A stretch of DNA of 64,000 nt from an uncultured Arachnia sp. GTDB lineage: Bacteria > Actinomycetota > Actinomycetes > Propionibacteriales > Propionibacteriaceae. This document shows positions 41,757 to 51,847 of this stretch, piece by piece. Within the stretch, counting starts at the first letter, position 1. Each line of letters begins with the position of its first letter. Where the stretch lies: NCBI GenBank assembly GCA_947493705.1, contig CANLSH010000002.1, positions 1-64,000 on the forward strand, read 5' to 3'. A program made the position numbers and the translations under genes. Below the pieces are notes generated by a model. The model was not told the DNA's origin. It made no database searches and saw only the letters and a list, made by a program, of their open reading frames with translations.

Positions 41757-44700
41757 ATGAAGAACTACCCAGCGTGGGTGCTAGAGCCCACTGAAGCCGA
41801 TCTCGTGCGATTCTTCGGAACGTCGACGTATGAGAGAGGCGTCGAATATGCCGCCCAGAACCGTGTGGGAAGCATCCTGACCGCAGAGAAGCTGATTTCG
41901 GCCCAGGTCCGCGGATCTGGATACAGGTCCTATCGGGTCTCGGTGGTGCGGGACACCGAGGCTCTTTTCATGACGTCGGTGTGTGCCTGCCCAGTGGGCT
42001 ACGCATGCAAGCATGCCGCGGCACTGCTGTCCCATGCACGCGCGACCCAGACACGCCGGAGCGTACCCGAGTGGCGCCTTGCCCTGGACCCGATGCTGCA
42101 GGTCTCCACATCTGCGGTCCGCGGCACTGACCTCGCTCTCCAGATCGACGACGACGGTGGTGGACCCGCGATACGGCCACTGCGGATGGGCAAGGGGCGC
42201 TGGGTCAAGACCGGGGCCACGTGGAACGACCTGCGATACAGCCGAGCAGGACTTGACGCAGCCCAGCTGGAAATCATCAACGCGCTGCGTGAAACCACCC
42301 GCAATGACTACTACTACAGCTCGGGCAATTCGTTGCGGCTCGGCGCCGCTCGCCCGGTCGTGTGGGACCTCCTCCACCGAGCCGTCGCAGCCGGTGTTGT
42401 CCTCGTGCCGGGTGATGGTCCCAACCGTTCCAGATTGCCGACGCCGGAACTGATAGACGGTGCGGAGCTGACGCTGGCGCTGGAGGAGACTGAGCAGGGC
42501 ATGGAACTCTCTCCGATGGTGCAACTGGATTCTCAGAAGTTCAGGTTCTCCAAGCGGGATCTGCTCGGCTCACCAGCACATGGCATCGCGGTGCGCACAG
42601 CGAATCGTTTCTTTCTGGCACCCCTTGCCCATACCTTGTCAGAGTCTGAGCACAACCTGTTCGTGGCTGGTGGAATGACCATCCCCACCAGCGACATCGG
42701 AATTTTCGCGACGGGCTATCTCCCCAGGTTGCAGGAGCGCTTCAACGTAGCCGTCCCCGACGGCGTGGATTTACCCCAGCCCCAACCGCCCGTGCTTCTG
42801 TGCACGGTGACCTTTGACGGGCACTCTGCGCAGGTGCAGTGGGGTTTCCGCTACATCCTGGACAGTCGCGTCCAGGATCTTAGTGTCCGGCCCACTGGCT
42901 CCGAGCCTCCGTTGCGCAATCGGACGGCGGAGATGGGACTCGCAGCCAGCGTCCCGGAGGGTCCGTGGCGCACGACCGACGAGAAGGGCGACCCTGTTCT
43001 TTACGAAGGTGGGGTCACCGGTCTGCCGCTGATTGAATGGGTGGACGAGGTGTTACCCGCACTGGAGCAGCGTGACGATGTGATTGTGGTGACGACGCAG
43101 GAGGCGCCCACATTCCAGCGTGCTGACGAGGCGCCCATCATCTCCGTCAATCTCGAGGACTCCAAGCAGGGGGATTGGTTCGACCTTGACGTCGACATCA
43201 CCGTCGCTGATGAGAAAGTGCCTCTGACACCCCTGTTCCAGGCTCTCGCTGCTGGAGAGGATCACCTCATCCTCGATTCCGGCACCTGGTTCATGCTGGA
43301 TGTGCCGGAGCTGGAGCAGCTACGCACTTTGATCGAGGAGGCGCGAGTCCTTGTCGATCAGGAGGGTGGCACCTTCCAGCTGCGACCTGAGCATGCCGGG
43401 TTGTGGCAGGAACTGGTGGAACTGGGTGTCGTGCGGCAACAGTCCGAGGCCTGGCAATCGGCTGTGGGGGCGCTGCTGGACCATACGGAGCTGGCTGATC
43501 TGCAACCCCCGGCGGGCTTGCGGGCACTTCTGCGTCCGTACCAACGGGAGGGTTACGCCTGGCTCAGTTTCCTGTGGCGAACTCGGCTGGGCGGAATTCT
43601 GGCCGACGAGATGGGGTTGGGCAAAACTCTCCAGTCGCTGGCCATGGCCCAGGCTGCGTTGGAGGCCGGTGAACTGGACCGGCCAATGCTGGTGGTTGCT
43701 CCCACATCGGTGATTGGTACCTGGGAGGCGGAGGCTGCGCGATTCACGCCGGAGTTGAAAGTGGTAACCGTCAATGGAACCCAGAAGCGCCGGGGCGCGC
43801 CGCTGACCGAGGCGATCGACGGCGCGCACATCGTGTTGACGTCCTACACGCTGCTTCGCCTGGAAGCGGATGCCTACCTCGATCTCGACTGGTCCGCTGT
43901 CCTCCTCGACGAAGCACAGTTCGTCAAGAACTCCTCATCGAAGGCGTACCAGGCGGTGCGACGGTTGCGGGCGCGCGTCAAGATTGCGCTGACGGGCACG
44001 CCGCTGGAGAACAATTTGATGGACCTGTGGTCCCTGCTCTCGATCACGGCACCAGGCCTCTTCCCCGATCCCAAACGCTTCACCGATCTCTACCGCAAGC
44101 CCATCGAGGGTGGTGATGGTGACGCTCTCGCCCGGCTGCATCGTCGGACCCGGCCGCTGATCCTGCGCCGTACCAAAGCGACAGTGGCCGCCGAATTGCC
44201 GGACAAGCAGGAACAGATTGTGCCCGTGCCGTTGTCATCGGCGCATCGCAAGCTCTACGACCGCCACCTGACGCGTGAACGGCAAAAGGTGCTGGGCCTC
44301 GTCGGGGACATGAACCGCAACCGCATCACCATCCTGCGGTCCCTCACACTGCTCCGCCAGCTCAGCCTGGCCCCTTCTCTGGTGGACCCGGAGTACCCGG
44401 CTGTCTCGGCGAAGATCGATGCCCTGCTGGAACTGATGAGCGAGGTGCAGGGCGGCGGCCACCGCGCCTTGGTCTTCAGCCAGTTCACCGGCTTCCTGGC
44501 GCTCGTCAAACAGCGACTCGTCGAGGAGGGCATCCCCTTCGAGTACCTGGACGGCCGGACACGCAACCGCCCCGAGCGCATCCAGGCGTTCCGGGAAGGT
44601 GAGGCACCGGTGTTTCTCATCAGCCTCAAAGCGGGTGGCTTCGGGTTGAACCTGACGGAGGCGGACTATGTCTTCATCCTTGACCCGTGGTGGAACCCCG

Positions 44701-44933
44701 CTGCCGAGAGCCAGGCCATCGATCGCACCCACCGCATCGGCCAGGACAAGCACGTCAACGTGTATCGACTCGTCAGCGCGGACACCATCGAGGAGAAGGT
44801 GGTGGCACTGCAGGAGCGCAAGCGGGATCTGTTCGACGCCGTCGTGGGTCGCAACTCCGACGTCGCGGCTCCGCTCTCCGCCGACGACATCCGGGGACTC
44901 CTGGAGCCCGACGACCCGCCAGCCGCTGGCTGA
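41757..44933 (+). CDS. SWIM zinc finger-SNF2 family DNA-dependent ATPase/helicase
   Basis: This ~1058-residue protein begins with a SWIM zinc finger (CACPVGYACKH, CxCx5CxH, around residue 80). A ~500-residue middle region follows, and then the SNF2 motor: Walker A DEMGLGKTLQSLAMAQ, DEAQ in LLDEAQFVKNSSSKAYQA, LTGTPLENNLMDLWSLL, and helicase C with VFSQFTGFLALVKQRL, SLKAGGFGLNLTEADYVF and DRTHRIGQDKHVNVYRL. The bacterial role is unclear; it may be in remodelling or repair near the fork. ATG 41757 has no strong ribosome site. Its place between dnaN and recF is not the usual order. Confidence 0.87.
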   Translation: MKNYPAWVLEPTEADLVRFFGTSTYERGVEYAAQNRVGSILTAEKLISAQVRGSGYRSYRVSVVRDTEALFMTSVCACPVGYACKHAAALLSHARATQTRRSVPEWRLALDPMLQVSTSAVRGTDLALQIDDDGGGPAIRPLRMGKGRWVKTGATWNDLRYSRAGLDAAQLEIINALRETTRNDYYYSSGNSLRLGAARPVVWDLLHRAVAAGVVLVPGDGPNRSRLPTPELIDGAELTLALEETEQGMELSPMVQLDSQKFRFSKRDLLGSPAHGIAVRTANRFFLAPLAHTLSESEHNLFVAGGMTIPTSDIGIFATGYLPRLQERFNVAVPDGVDLPQPQPPVLLCTVTFDGHSAQVQWGFRYILDSRVQDLSVRPTGSEPPLRNRTAEMGLAASVPEGPWRTTDEKGDPVLYEGGVTGLPLIEWVDEVLPALEQRDDVIVVTTQEAPTFQRADEAPIISVNLEDSKQGDWFDLDVDITVADEKVPLTPLFQALAAGEDHLILDSGTWFMLDVPELEQLRTLIEEARVLVDQEGGTFQLRPEHAGLWQELVELGVVRQQSEAWQSAVGALLDHTELADLQPPAGLRALLRPYQREGYAWLSFLWRTRLGGILADEMGLGKTLQSLAMAQAALEAGELDRPMLVVAPTSVIGTWEAEAARFTPELKVVTVNGTQKRRGAPLTEAIDGAHIVLTSYTLLRLEADAYLDLDWSAVLLDEAQFVKNSSSKAYQAVRRLRARVKIALTGTPLENNLMDLWSLLSITAPGLFPDPKRFTDLYRKPIEGGDGDALARLHRRTRPLILRRTKATVAAELPDKQEQIVPVPLSSAHRKLYDRHLTRERQKVLGLVGDMNRNRITILRSLTLLRQLSLAPSLVDPEYPAVSAKIDALLELMSEVQGGGHRALVFSQFTGFLALVKQRLVEEGIPFEYLDGRTRNRPERIQAFREGEAPVFLISLKAGGFGLNLTEADYVFILDPWWNPAAESQAIDRTHRIGQDKHVNVYRLVSADTIEEKVVALQERKRDLFDAVVGRNSDVAAPLSADDIRGLLEPDDPPAAG

Positions 44934-45266
44934 CGCAGCCGCCAGCTGCAACCATTGCTGGCACCATCCGGGCCACAGCCCACGCGACCCGGGTGAAAAG
45001 CGCTGAACAGCAAGAGGCAGAGTGCGATTGTGGTTGGTGGACCAACCACGATTGCACAATGCCCCCGGCGCTTCTGCTGGTTGAGTGGGCCGCCTGCGGC
45101 CGTGTCGGAATTCCGGCAGGAGGTTGAGTGGGCCGCCTGCGGCCGTGTCGAAATTCCGGCAGGAGGTTGAGTGGGCCGCCTGCGGCCGTGTCGAAATTCC
45201 GACAGGAGGTTGAGTAGGCCGCCTGCGGCCGTGTCGAAACCCCCAACCACGACCGCCTAGGATCGA
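44934..45266. other. helicase-recF intergenic region
   Basis: The 333-base gap holds repeat array B (45080-45251) and otherwise no gene. On the reverse strand the array translates into repeated Arg/Pro peptides, which are artefacts. The AGGA before the recF start lies right after the array, so the array probably separates the recF promoter from the helicase gene. Confidence 0.7.
45080..45251 (+). repeat. tandem repeat array B (4 x 43 bp) upstream of recF
   Basis: Four 43-bp units begin with GTTGAGT at 45080, 45123, 45166 and 45209. Each has the centre GGCCGCCTGCGGCC, a perfect 6-bp-arm palindrome with CT loop, then GTGTCGAAATTCCGGCAGGA. The units differ by one to three bases. It shares the GTGTCGAAA...CAGGA-GTTGAGT frame with array A near dnaA. 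Confidence 0.92.
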
Positions 45267-46430
45267 ATGACCATGTTCGTGACCGAGCTGTCCCTGACGG
45301 ACTTCCGCAACTACTCCACTGCCAGCCTTGAGCTGGCCGCTGGAGTGAATGTGTTCGTGGGTTCCAACGGCCAGGGCAAGACCAACCTCGTGGAGGCCGT
45401 GGAGTACCTCTCCACCATGGCGTCCCACCGCGTTGCGTCGTCGGCTCCCCTGATCAGGGCAGGCTGCGATTCCGCCATTCTGCGCGCCAAGGTGCAGGCG
45501 GCTCACGACGACCCACGCATTATCTCTGTCGAGATGGAAGTAGCTCACGGGCGCGGCAACGTCGCACGCCTCAATCGCGCACCGGTGCCCCGGCCCCGCG
45601 ACATGATCGGTGCATTGCGCACAGTTGTCTTCTCTCCTGTGGACCTGGCGATCGTGCGCGGTGATCCGGCTGATCGGCGTGGTTGGCTCGACTCCCTAGT
45701 CGTCACCCGTTGGCCACGCATGGCCGGCATCCGGCAGGATCTTGATCGTGTGCTGAAGCAACGCAACGCCCTCCTGAAATCCATGGCAGGACGCTCCCTG
45801 CGACCCTCAGGTGGAGACGCCGAGACCACGCTCGCCGCGTGGAACGAGCAGCTCGCCGCCGTCGGGGCCGAACTCCTGCACGCCCGTCTTGACACGCTCG
45901 CCGACGTACTCCCGCACCTTCAGTCGGCCTACGAGAAGATTGCGCCGATCAACAATCAGGTGCAGGCCATCTACAAGACACGACTGGATCTCGACGGCGT
46001 TGCAGACAGTGGAAGCGTCCGGGAGACCCTTCAGAACAGACTGCTGTCCTCCATGGAGGCGCGGCGCTCGGAAGAACTGAACCGTGGGGTGACGCTCGTC
46101 GGTCCGCAGCGCGATGACATCGACCTGTTCGTGGGGGAGCTCCCCGCCAAGGGTTATGCCTCGCACGGCGAGTGCTGGTCACTGGCGCTGGCCCTGCGGC
46201 TGGGAGGGTTCGCCCTGGTGCGTGACGACGGCACCGAACCCGTTCTGGTTCTCGATGACGTCTTCGCGGAGCTCGACACCTCCCGTCGGGACCGCCTCGC
46301 AGGAGCCATCGTCGACGCCGAGCAAGTGCTCATCACAGCGGCGGTTGGTTCCGACGTTCCGAACTTCCCTTCGGAGAGACGCTTCGGGGTTGACGCGGGG
46401 ACCGTCTGGCTGGAGACCGACGATGAGTGA
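45267..46430 (+). CDS. recF: DNA replication and repair protein RecF
   Basis: RecF loads RecA at gaps together with RecO and RecR. The 387-residue SMC-like ABC ATPase starts LSLTDFRNYSTASLEL. It has Walker A FVGSNGQGKTNLVEAVEYLS, the segment GPQRDDIDLFVGELPAKGYASHGECWSLALALRL (signature region) and Walker B PVLVLDDVFAELDTSRRDRL. ATG 45267 or the Met two codons on may be the start; AGGA lies seven bases before the first. It overlaps dciA by eight bases. Confidence 0.96.
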   Translation: MTMFVTELSLTDFRNYSTASLELAAGVNVFVGSNGQGKTNLVEAVEYLSTMASHRVASSAPLIRAGCDSAILRAKVQAAHDDPRIISVEMEVAHGRGNVARLNRAPVPRPRDMIGALRTVVFSPVDLAIVRGDPADRRGWLDSLVVTRWPRMAGIRQDLDRVLKQRNALLKSMAGRSLRPSGGDAETTLAAWNEQLAAVGAELLHARLDTLADVLPHLQSAYEKIAPINNQVQAIYKTRLDLDGVADSGSVRETLQNRLLSSMEARRSEELNRGVTLVGPQRDDIDLFVGELPAKGYASHGECWSLALALRLGGFALVRDDGTEPVLVLDDVFAELDTSRRDRLAGAIVDAEQVLITAAVGSDVPNFPSERRFGVDAGTVWLETDDE

Positions 46431-47001
46431 CGACGTGATGCCACCGGATCCCGAGGGCGATGACGTCGAGTCCTTTGCCAGCGAACCCCACGACCCGACG
46501 GGCCTGGACCTCGCGAGCGAGATCGCCCGCCAAACCGCCCGCAACACACCACTCCTGCCTCCGGATCCGCCGCCGGCGGCGTCCATGAAACAGCGACGTT
46601 TTGGCCGCTTCGAGGAGCAGCGCTCCGGCGCGCGTCCGGATGATCGCGATCCGCAACCGCTGGGGAAGGTTCTGAACCAGGTCAGCAACAGGCGCGGCTG
46701 GGTGAAGCGCATTTCGCTCTCCACCGTGCTGCGCAACTGGGCAGGCTTGGTGGGGGAGGACAATGCCGAGCACAGCCAGCCGGTGAACTTCGTTGACGGC
46801 GTCCTCACGGTTCAGTGCGACTCCACGGTTTGGGCCACCGGCATGAAGTTCTCCGCCGCGGCTCTCGTGGCCCGTCTCAACAGGGAGCTGGGGGAGCAGA
46901 CGGTGAAACGTATCGACGTCCGTGCCCCCAACCAGCCGAGTTGGAAGAAGGGCCGACGCTCTGTCCGCGACGGCCGGGGCCCCCGGGACACCTACGGCTG
47001 A
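46423..47001 (+). CDS. DciA-like DUF721 protein (helicase loader candidate)
   Basis: The 192-residue protein has a disordered acidic N-terminus (residues 1-85) and a C-terminal DUF721/DciA domain (LGKVLNQVSNRRGW ... VLRNWAGLVGEDNAEHSQPV ... LTVQCDSTVWATGMKFSAAALVARLN). DciA proteins load the DnaB helicase in bacteria that lack DnaC. In actinobacteria the gene follows recF, as here. The ATG overlaps the recF stop in ATGAGTGA. Confidence 0.88.
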   Translation: MSDDVMPPDPEGDDVESFASEPHDPTGLDLASEIARQTARNTPLLPPDPPPAASMKQRRFGRFEEQRSGARPDDRDPQPLGKVLNQVSNRRGWVKRISLSTVLRNWAGLVGEDNAEHSQPVNFVDGVLTVQCDSTVWATGMKFSAAALVARLNRELGEQTVKRIDVRAPNQPSWKKGRRSVRDGRGPRDTYG

Positions 47002-47056
47002 GCGGCTCCGCAAAGATCGACGACACGGACGTATGTGTGCCGTGGTAGTCATGTGT

Positions 47057-47264
47057 ATGGCAAAGATCAGGGTGAACTCGAGATCGAGGACGAGTACGTC
47101 CGCCGCATCATGGATAGATACTCCGTTCACACTGAGACCGAGGCGGTGAACATGGCCCTGCGGCATCTCGCGGGGCAGCCGATGACCACCGACGAGGCCT
47201 TAGGCGCGGCGCCCACGCCATGGAGACATTTCCGGCGCTCGATGACGCATCACTGCGTGCCTGA
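47057..47264 (+). pseudogene. decayed VapB-like antitoxin (two frameshifts)
   Basis: An antitoxin-like sequence can be read in three pieces: MAKIRVN from ATG 47057, then LEIEDEYVRRIMDRYSVHTE through ALRHLAGQPMTTDEALG in the next frame, and then RGAHAMETFPALDDASLRA ending at TGA 47262-47264 in the third. The middle part is the ribbon-helix-helix VapB type (EIEDEYV...TETEAVNMALRHL). Each junction is explained by one missing base, near 47075 and near 47204. No toxin gene follows, because the next gene is on the opposite strand. It is an orphan remnant. Confidence 0.55.
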
Positions 47265-47266
47265 AC

Positions 47267-48679
47267 TCAGCCTTTCTGGCTGGATTCCCATTCCCCGATC
47301 CCGTCCAGTGTGCTGCCAGGGGGCGGGTTGCGCAGGTCAGGATCCCGCTTCAGGTACGCCTTCGTCTCACGAGCGATCAGGCCTGAGCAGATCAGCAGTC
47401 CCACAAGGTTTGGCAACGCCATGAGGCCATTCATGATGTCGGAGAAGGTCCACACGGTAGCCAGTTCCGTCGTTGCGCCGACGAAGACGATGAGTGTGAA
47501 GATCACTCGGTAGATGATGATCGATTTGGTCCCGAACAGGCGCTGCGCGCAGCGCTCCCCGTAGTAGGCCCACCCCAGCACCGTGGATCCGGCGAAGAAG
47601 ATGACGGCCAGGGTGACAATCAGGCTGCCCCATTCGCCGGGCAGGCCCACGCTGAAGGCTTCAGACGTCATCGTCGCTCCGGGGTTCTCGCTCTGCCACG
47701 CCCCGGTGGAGACGATCACGAGCGCAGTCATGGTGACGACGATGATCGTGTCAATGAAGGTCTGGGTCATCGACACGAGTCCTTGGCGGACCGGGTGATG
47801 AGTCTTGGCGGCGGCAGCTGCGATGGCGGCTGATCCCAGACCGGATTCGTTGGAGAAGATGCCGCGAGCCACGCCGAACTGGATGGCTTGGGCAATCGCG
47901 GCGCCCAGGAAACCACCTGCAGCTGCGGTGCCTGTGAAGGCGTCTGTGAAGATCATCGCGAATGCGCCAGGGATTGCGCCGATGTTCAGTGCGAGGACCA
48001 CGAGGGCAGCCGCCACGTACAAGATGATCATGCTGGGCACCACGGCGGAGGTCACGCGCGCGATGGACTTGATGCCGCCGATCAGAACCAGCCCCGTGAA
48101 GATCATCAGGACCAGTCCGGAGATCCAGGGAGCGACACCAAACTCGTCGCTGACGACGGCAGCCACCGTGTTCGATTGGGTCATGTTGCCGATCCCAAAG
48201 CTCGCGAGGATGGCGAAAACGGCGAAGGCGATGCTCAGTACCAGACCCAATCCGCCCGGGATGGCGCGCTTGAGATACCACTGGGGGCCGCCAGAGATCT
48301 GGCCTCGTGCATCAGTGGTGCGGAACCGCACACCCATGAAGGCTTCGCTGTACTTTGCGGCCATGCCGAAAAGGGCGGTCAGCCACATCCAGAAAACGGC
48401 GCCGGGGCCACCCAGATGGATGGCGGTCGCGACGCCCGCTATGTTTCCGACGCCCACCGTCGCCGCCAGGGCTGTGGCCAGGGCCTGATAATGCGAAATG
48501 TCGCCAGCGGCGCCAAACTCCGTCCGTTTGAGGAACGCAAGTCGCAGAGCCGGAATCAGCTTGAGGAACTGCAGACCACCAAGGCGGATCGTCAGGTAGA
48601 TACCGGTCCCCAGCAGCAGTGGGATGAGGAGGAATGGTCCCCAGATGAAACTGTCCACAGCGTTGAGCCAATCGGTCAT
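47267..48679 (-). CDS. AGCS family alanine/glycine:cation symporter
   Basis: The 470-residue transporter takes up alanine or glycine with sodium. It has about ten membrane segments and the family hallmarks GNIAGVATAIHLGGPGAVFWMW near residue 90, SEAFMGVRFR, and FSNESGLGSAAIAAAAAKTHHP. ATG 48679 follows AGGAG; the frame continues to 48724 with an unconserved N-terminus. It stands alone between the dciA cluster and xfp. No glycine riboswitch was found upstream. Confidence 0.92.
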   Translation of the reverse strand: MTDWLNAVDSFIWGPFLLIPLLLGTGIYLTIRLGGLQFLKLIPALRLAFLKRTEFGAAGDISHYQALATALAATVGVGNIAGVATAIHLGGPGAVFWMWLTALFGMAAKYSEAFMGVRFRTTDARGQISGGPQWYLKRAIPGGLGLVLSIAFAVFAILASFGIGNMTQSNTVAAVVSDEFGVAPWISGLVLMIFTGLVLIGGIKSIARVTSAVVPSMIILYVAAALVVLALNIGAIPGAFAMIFTDAFTGTAAAGGFLGAAIAQAIQFGVARGIFSNESGLGSAAIAAAAAKTHHPVRQGLVSMTQTFIDTIIVVTMTALVIVSTGAWQSENPGATMTSEAFSVGLPGEWGSLIVTLAVIFFAGSTVLGWAYYGERCAQRLFGTKSIIIYRVIFTLIVFVGATTELATVWTFSDIMNGLMALPNLVGLLICSGLIARETKAYLKRDPDLRNPPPGSTLDGIGEWESSQKG

Positions 48680-49036
48680 GTGCTTCTCCTCAGGGTGTGG
48701 TTGAACTGGAGCTCGCTCGAACACGCGGCAAGACGGTCCGTCGTGACACTATCCGCCCACGGTGGGGTTTTGTGTGATTTCCGAATGCATCGGGTCGCGG
48801 TTTTCCGCCATCCCTGGATCTCATCAGAGGCGTGTGGCGGGACTCTGCCTTTCGGTGACAATCAGCTTGCTGAAGTCGGTCCACAGTTCTTTGAACCTTC
48901 GCTTGGCACGCTCCTGGGTGCGCACCAGGACTGATCTCACCCCGACACATGGGAAGAAACCTCACTCCAATTTCCATCTACCCGCGAGCCGCTCCGGTGC
49001 TTGAATTGACAGTACGTTCTATCGGAAAGGACAGCC
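48680..49036. other. AGCS-xfp divergent intergenic region
   Basis: These 357 bases separate two divergent genes and carry no supported gene. The xfp ribosome site GGAAAGGA lies at its right end. TTGACA at 49006-49011 is too close to the start codon to be a useful -35 unless transcription is for another product. No confident promoter or riboswitch was found. Confidence 0.5.
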
Positions 49037-51511
49037 ATGACCAGCACGTGGCGCACCCGTCAGCAGTGTGACGGCCCTGAACTCACCGACGAGCACCTGG
49101 AAGACATCCACGCGTGGTGGCGTGCTGCGAACTATCTCTCCGTCGGGCAGATCTATCTGCTGCGCAATCCCCTCTTACGCCAACCGCTGCACCGCGACGA
49201 CGTCAAGCCGCGCCTGCTCGGCCACTGGGGAACCACCCCGGGCCTCAATTTCCTCTACGCCCACCTCAACCGGGTCATCTCCGAGCGGCGCCAGAAGGCT
49301 CTCTACATCACGGGGCCGGGCCACGGGGGGCCAGGCCTGGTGGCCAGCAACTACCTCGACGGCGTCTACACCGACGTCTACCCGGAGATCACGCGCGACG
49401 AGACCGGGATGCAGAAGCTGTTCAAGCAGTTCTCCTTCCCCGGCGGCATTCCTTCCCACGTCGCACCGGAGACACCGGGCTCCATCCATGAAGGCGGCGA
49501 GCTGGGCTACGCCCTGAGCCACGCCTACGGTGCCGCGTTCGACAATCCCGACCTGCTGGTCTTCGCCGTCGTCGGCGATGGCGAGGCCGAGACCGGCCCG
49601 CTGGCCACGTCGTGGCACTCCAACAAGTTCCTCAACCCGGTCAGCGACGGTGTCGTCCTGCCCGTCCTCCACCTCAACGGCTTCAAGATCGCCAACCCGA
49701 CGGTGCTGGCCCGGATCAGTGAGGAGGAACTCGTCGACCTCATGCAGGGCTACGGCCACACCCCGCACATCTTCACAGCCGGGTTCGACGACGAGGAACC
49801 GGAAAGCTACCACCGCCGCTACGCAGAAATGCTCGACGGCGTGATGGACGACATCGCGGAGATTCGCACGAAGGCCGCCGAGCAGGGCGAGGACAAGGCT
49901 GAGCGTCCCCGCTGGCCCATGATCGTGTTCCGCACGCCCAAGGGCTGGACCGGGCCCGAGGAGATCGACGGCAAGAAGACCGAGGGGAGTTGGCGCAGCC
50001 ACCAGGTGCCGCTGGCCAGCGCCCGTGACACCGAGGAGCACTTGGCAGACCTTGACGCGTGGCTCACCTCCTACAAGCCTGATGAGCTGTTCGATGACAG
50101 CGGCGCGCCGCGGGAGCGAATCGCCAGGCTAGCCCCTCCCATCGGGCTGAGAATGGGGGAGCTTCCCGCGGCCAACGGGGGAGTGCTGCGTGAAAATCTG
50201 AGGTTGCCGGACTTCCGCGACCACGCCGTCGATGTCCCGCATCCGGGAGGCGCCATCGCCGAGGGCACACGGGAACTGGGGAACTGGCTGACGGGTGTCG
50301 TTGCGAACAACCGCCACAACTTCCGCATCTTCGGGCCCGACGAGAACGCGTCGAATCGCCTGCAGGGCGTCTACGACGAGACCAACAAACAGTGGGTGGC
50401 TGACTATCACTCACCCGAGGTCGACCAGCACATGGCTCGCACAGGGCAGGTCATGGAGATGCTCAGCGAGCACCAGTGCCAAGGCTGGCTGGAGGGCTAC
50501 CTGCTGACGGGCCGGCACGGGATGATGTCGTCGTACGAGGCGTTCATCCACATCGTCGATTCCATGGTCAACCAGCACGCCAAGTGGCTGAAGGTCACCG
50601 ATGAGCTGGAGTGGCGTCGTCCTATCGCGAGCCTGAACTATCTGCTCAGTTCACACGTGTGGCGGCAGGACCACAACGGCTTCTCGCACCAGGACCCTGG
50701 TTTCATCGACCACATCGTCAACAAGAAGGCCGACATCGTGCGCGTCTACCTGCCGCCGGATGCCAACACACTGCTGTCCACGTTCGACCACTGCCTGCGC
50801 TCCACGCAGTACATCAACGTTGTGGTTGCCGGAAAGCAGCCGAGCCCGCAGTGGCTGACGATGGACGAGGCCATCAAGCACTGCACTCGCGGCGTCGGGA
50901 TCTGGGAATGGGCCGGGACGGAGAAGGTGGGCGAATCGCCCGACGTCGTCCTCGGATGCGCGGGCGACGTCCCGACGGTAGAAGTGCTCGCGGCTGCTGA
51001 CCTCCTGCGACGCCACATCCCCGGCCTCAAGGTCCGCGTAGTCAACGTGGTCGATCTGATGCGCCTGCAGGACGAGAAGGAGCACCCGCACGGGCTCTCG
51101 AAGCGCGACTTCGACACCATCTTCACACCCGACAAGCCGATCATCTTCAACTATCACGGCTACCCGTGGCTGATCCACCGCCTGACGTACCGCCGCACCG
51201 GTCACTCCAACATCCATGTGCGTGGATACAAGGAGGAGGGCACCACCACCACGCCCTTCGACATGGCGATGATGAACGACATCGACCGCTACCACTTGGT
51301 CATGGACGTCATCGACCGGATGCCGGGTCTGGGCGCCCGCTATGCCGGACTGCGGCAGAAGATGTCCGACGCCCGCCTCGATGCCCGCTCCTATGCGAGG
51401 ACCCATGGCGACGACATCCCAGAGGTCAAGGACTGGGTCTGGCCGGACGCCGGTGACGCGGTCCAGGGACAGGCCGATCAAATGGAAACCACCGGCGACG
51501 ACAACGAGTAG
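49037..51511 (+). CDS. xfp: phosphoketolase (xylulose-5-P/fructose-6-P)
   Basis: The thiamine-diphosphate enzyme cleaves fructose 6-phosphate or xylulose 5-phosphate to acetyl phosphate plus erythrose 4-phosphate or glyceraldehyde 3-phosphate. The length of 824 residues is standard. Signatures are [85 protein letters not shown] (TPP site) and [15 protein letters not shown]. With the G6PD-like and GH15 genes to the left, it indicates a shunt-rich sugar metabolism. Confidence 0.97.
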   Translation: MTSTWRTRQQCDGPELTDEHLEDIHAWWRAANYLSVGQIYLLRNPLLRQPLHRDDVKPRLLGHWGTTPGLNFLYAHLNRVISERRQKALYITGPGHGGPGLVASNYLDGVYTDVYPEITRDETGMQKLFKQFSFPGGIPSHVAPETPGSIHEGGELGYALSHAYGAAFDNPDLLVFAVVGDGEAETGPLATSWHSNKFLNPVSDGVVLPVLHLNGFKIANPTVLARISEEELVDLMQGYGHTPHIFTAGFDDEEPESYHRRYAEMLDGVMDDIAEIRTKAAEQGEDKAERPRWPMIVFRTPKGWTGPEEIDGKKTEGSWRSHQVPLASARDTEEHLADLDAWLTSYKPDELFDDSGAPRERIARLAPPIGLRMGELPAANGGVLRENLRLPDFRDHAVDVPHPGGAIAEGTRELGNWLTGVVANNRHNFRIFGPDENASNRLQGVYDETNKQWVADYHSPEVDQHMARTGQVMEMLSEHQCQGWLEGYLLTGRHGMMSSYEAFIHIVDSMVNQHAKWLKVTDELEWRRPIASLNYLLSSHVWRQDHNGFSHQDPGFIDHIVNKKADIVRVYLPPDANTLLSTFDHCLRSTQYINVVVAGKQPSPQWLTMDEAIKHCTRGVGIWEWAGTEKVGESPDVVLGCAGDVPTVEVLAAADLLRRHIPGLKVRVVNVVDLMRLQDEKEHPHGLSKRDFDTIFTPDKPIIFNYHGYPWLIHRLTYRRTGHSNIHVRGYKEEGTTTTPFDMAMMNDIDRYHLVMDVIDRMPGLGARYAGLRQKMSDARLDARSYARTHGDDIPEVKDWVWPDAGDAVQGQADQMETTGDDNE

Positions 51512-51847
51512 CACGGCCGTCGCCCAAGCATTCGTAACCTGAGCCGCGACTACCCGGCTCAGATTGCAGATGCCTACACGGCATCCACGGGTGTTCTGCT
51601 CATCACGCAGTTGGCAGGTGCGGCACCGCAGTCAGATGAATCAACAGGCCTGTGAGCGTCCAGGAGGTGTTGATGCCGTATCGGGAGTCCAGCCAGCCCC
51701 CCAAACTCGCTCCAAACACGCATCCTGCACGTTTAAACATGATTCCAGCACCCTTGGAGACCACGATTTCTCGCTGGAAGGGGTAAGATGGAGGGGTTAT
51801 CCAAGCCGTCGGATTCCGACGGCTGATCTGTGTGAACGGGAGATTCA
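51512..51847. other. xfp-gyrB intergenic region
   Basis: The 336-base gap contains a hairpin after xfp (51539-51562) and no gene. The gyrB ribosome site GGGAGA sits at its right end. A TAAGAT hexamer at 51783-51788 could be a -10, but no -35 at usual spacing was found. Confidence 0.5.
51539..51562 (+). terminator. hairpin after xfp
   Basis: CTGAGCCG (51539-51546) and CGGCTCAG (51555-51562) are perfect 8-bp arms with an 8-nt loop, 28 bp past the xfp stop. There is no long U tract. Confidence 0.55.

Noticed and set aside
44666-45250. minus-strand frame with repeated Arg/Pro peptides
   Set aside because: The repeats come from translating the 43-bp DNA array B; no conserved protein is present.
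45080-45251. CRISPR array
   Set aside because: The 43-bp units are near-identical throughout, so there are no unique spacers.
49006-49011. TTGACA as -35 box for xfp
   Set aside because: It is only about 25 bp before the start codon, leaving no room for a -10 and a ribosome site.
48680-49036. glycine riboswitch upstream of the AGCS symporter
   Set aside because: The conserved aptamer core was not found on the minus strand.
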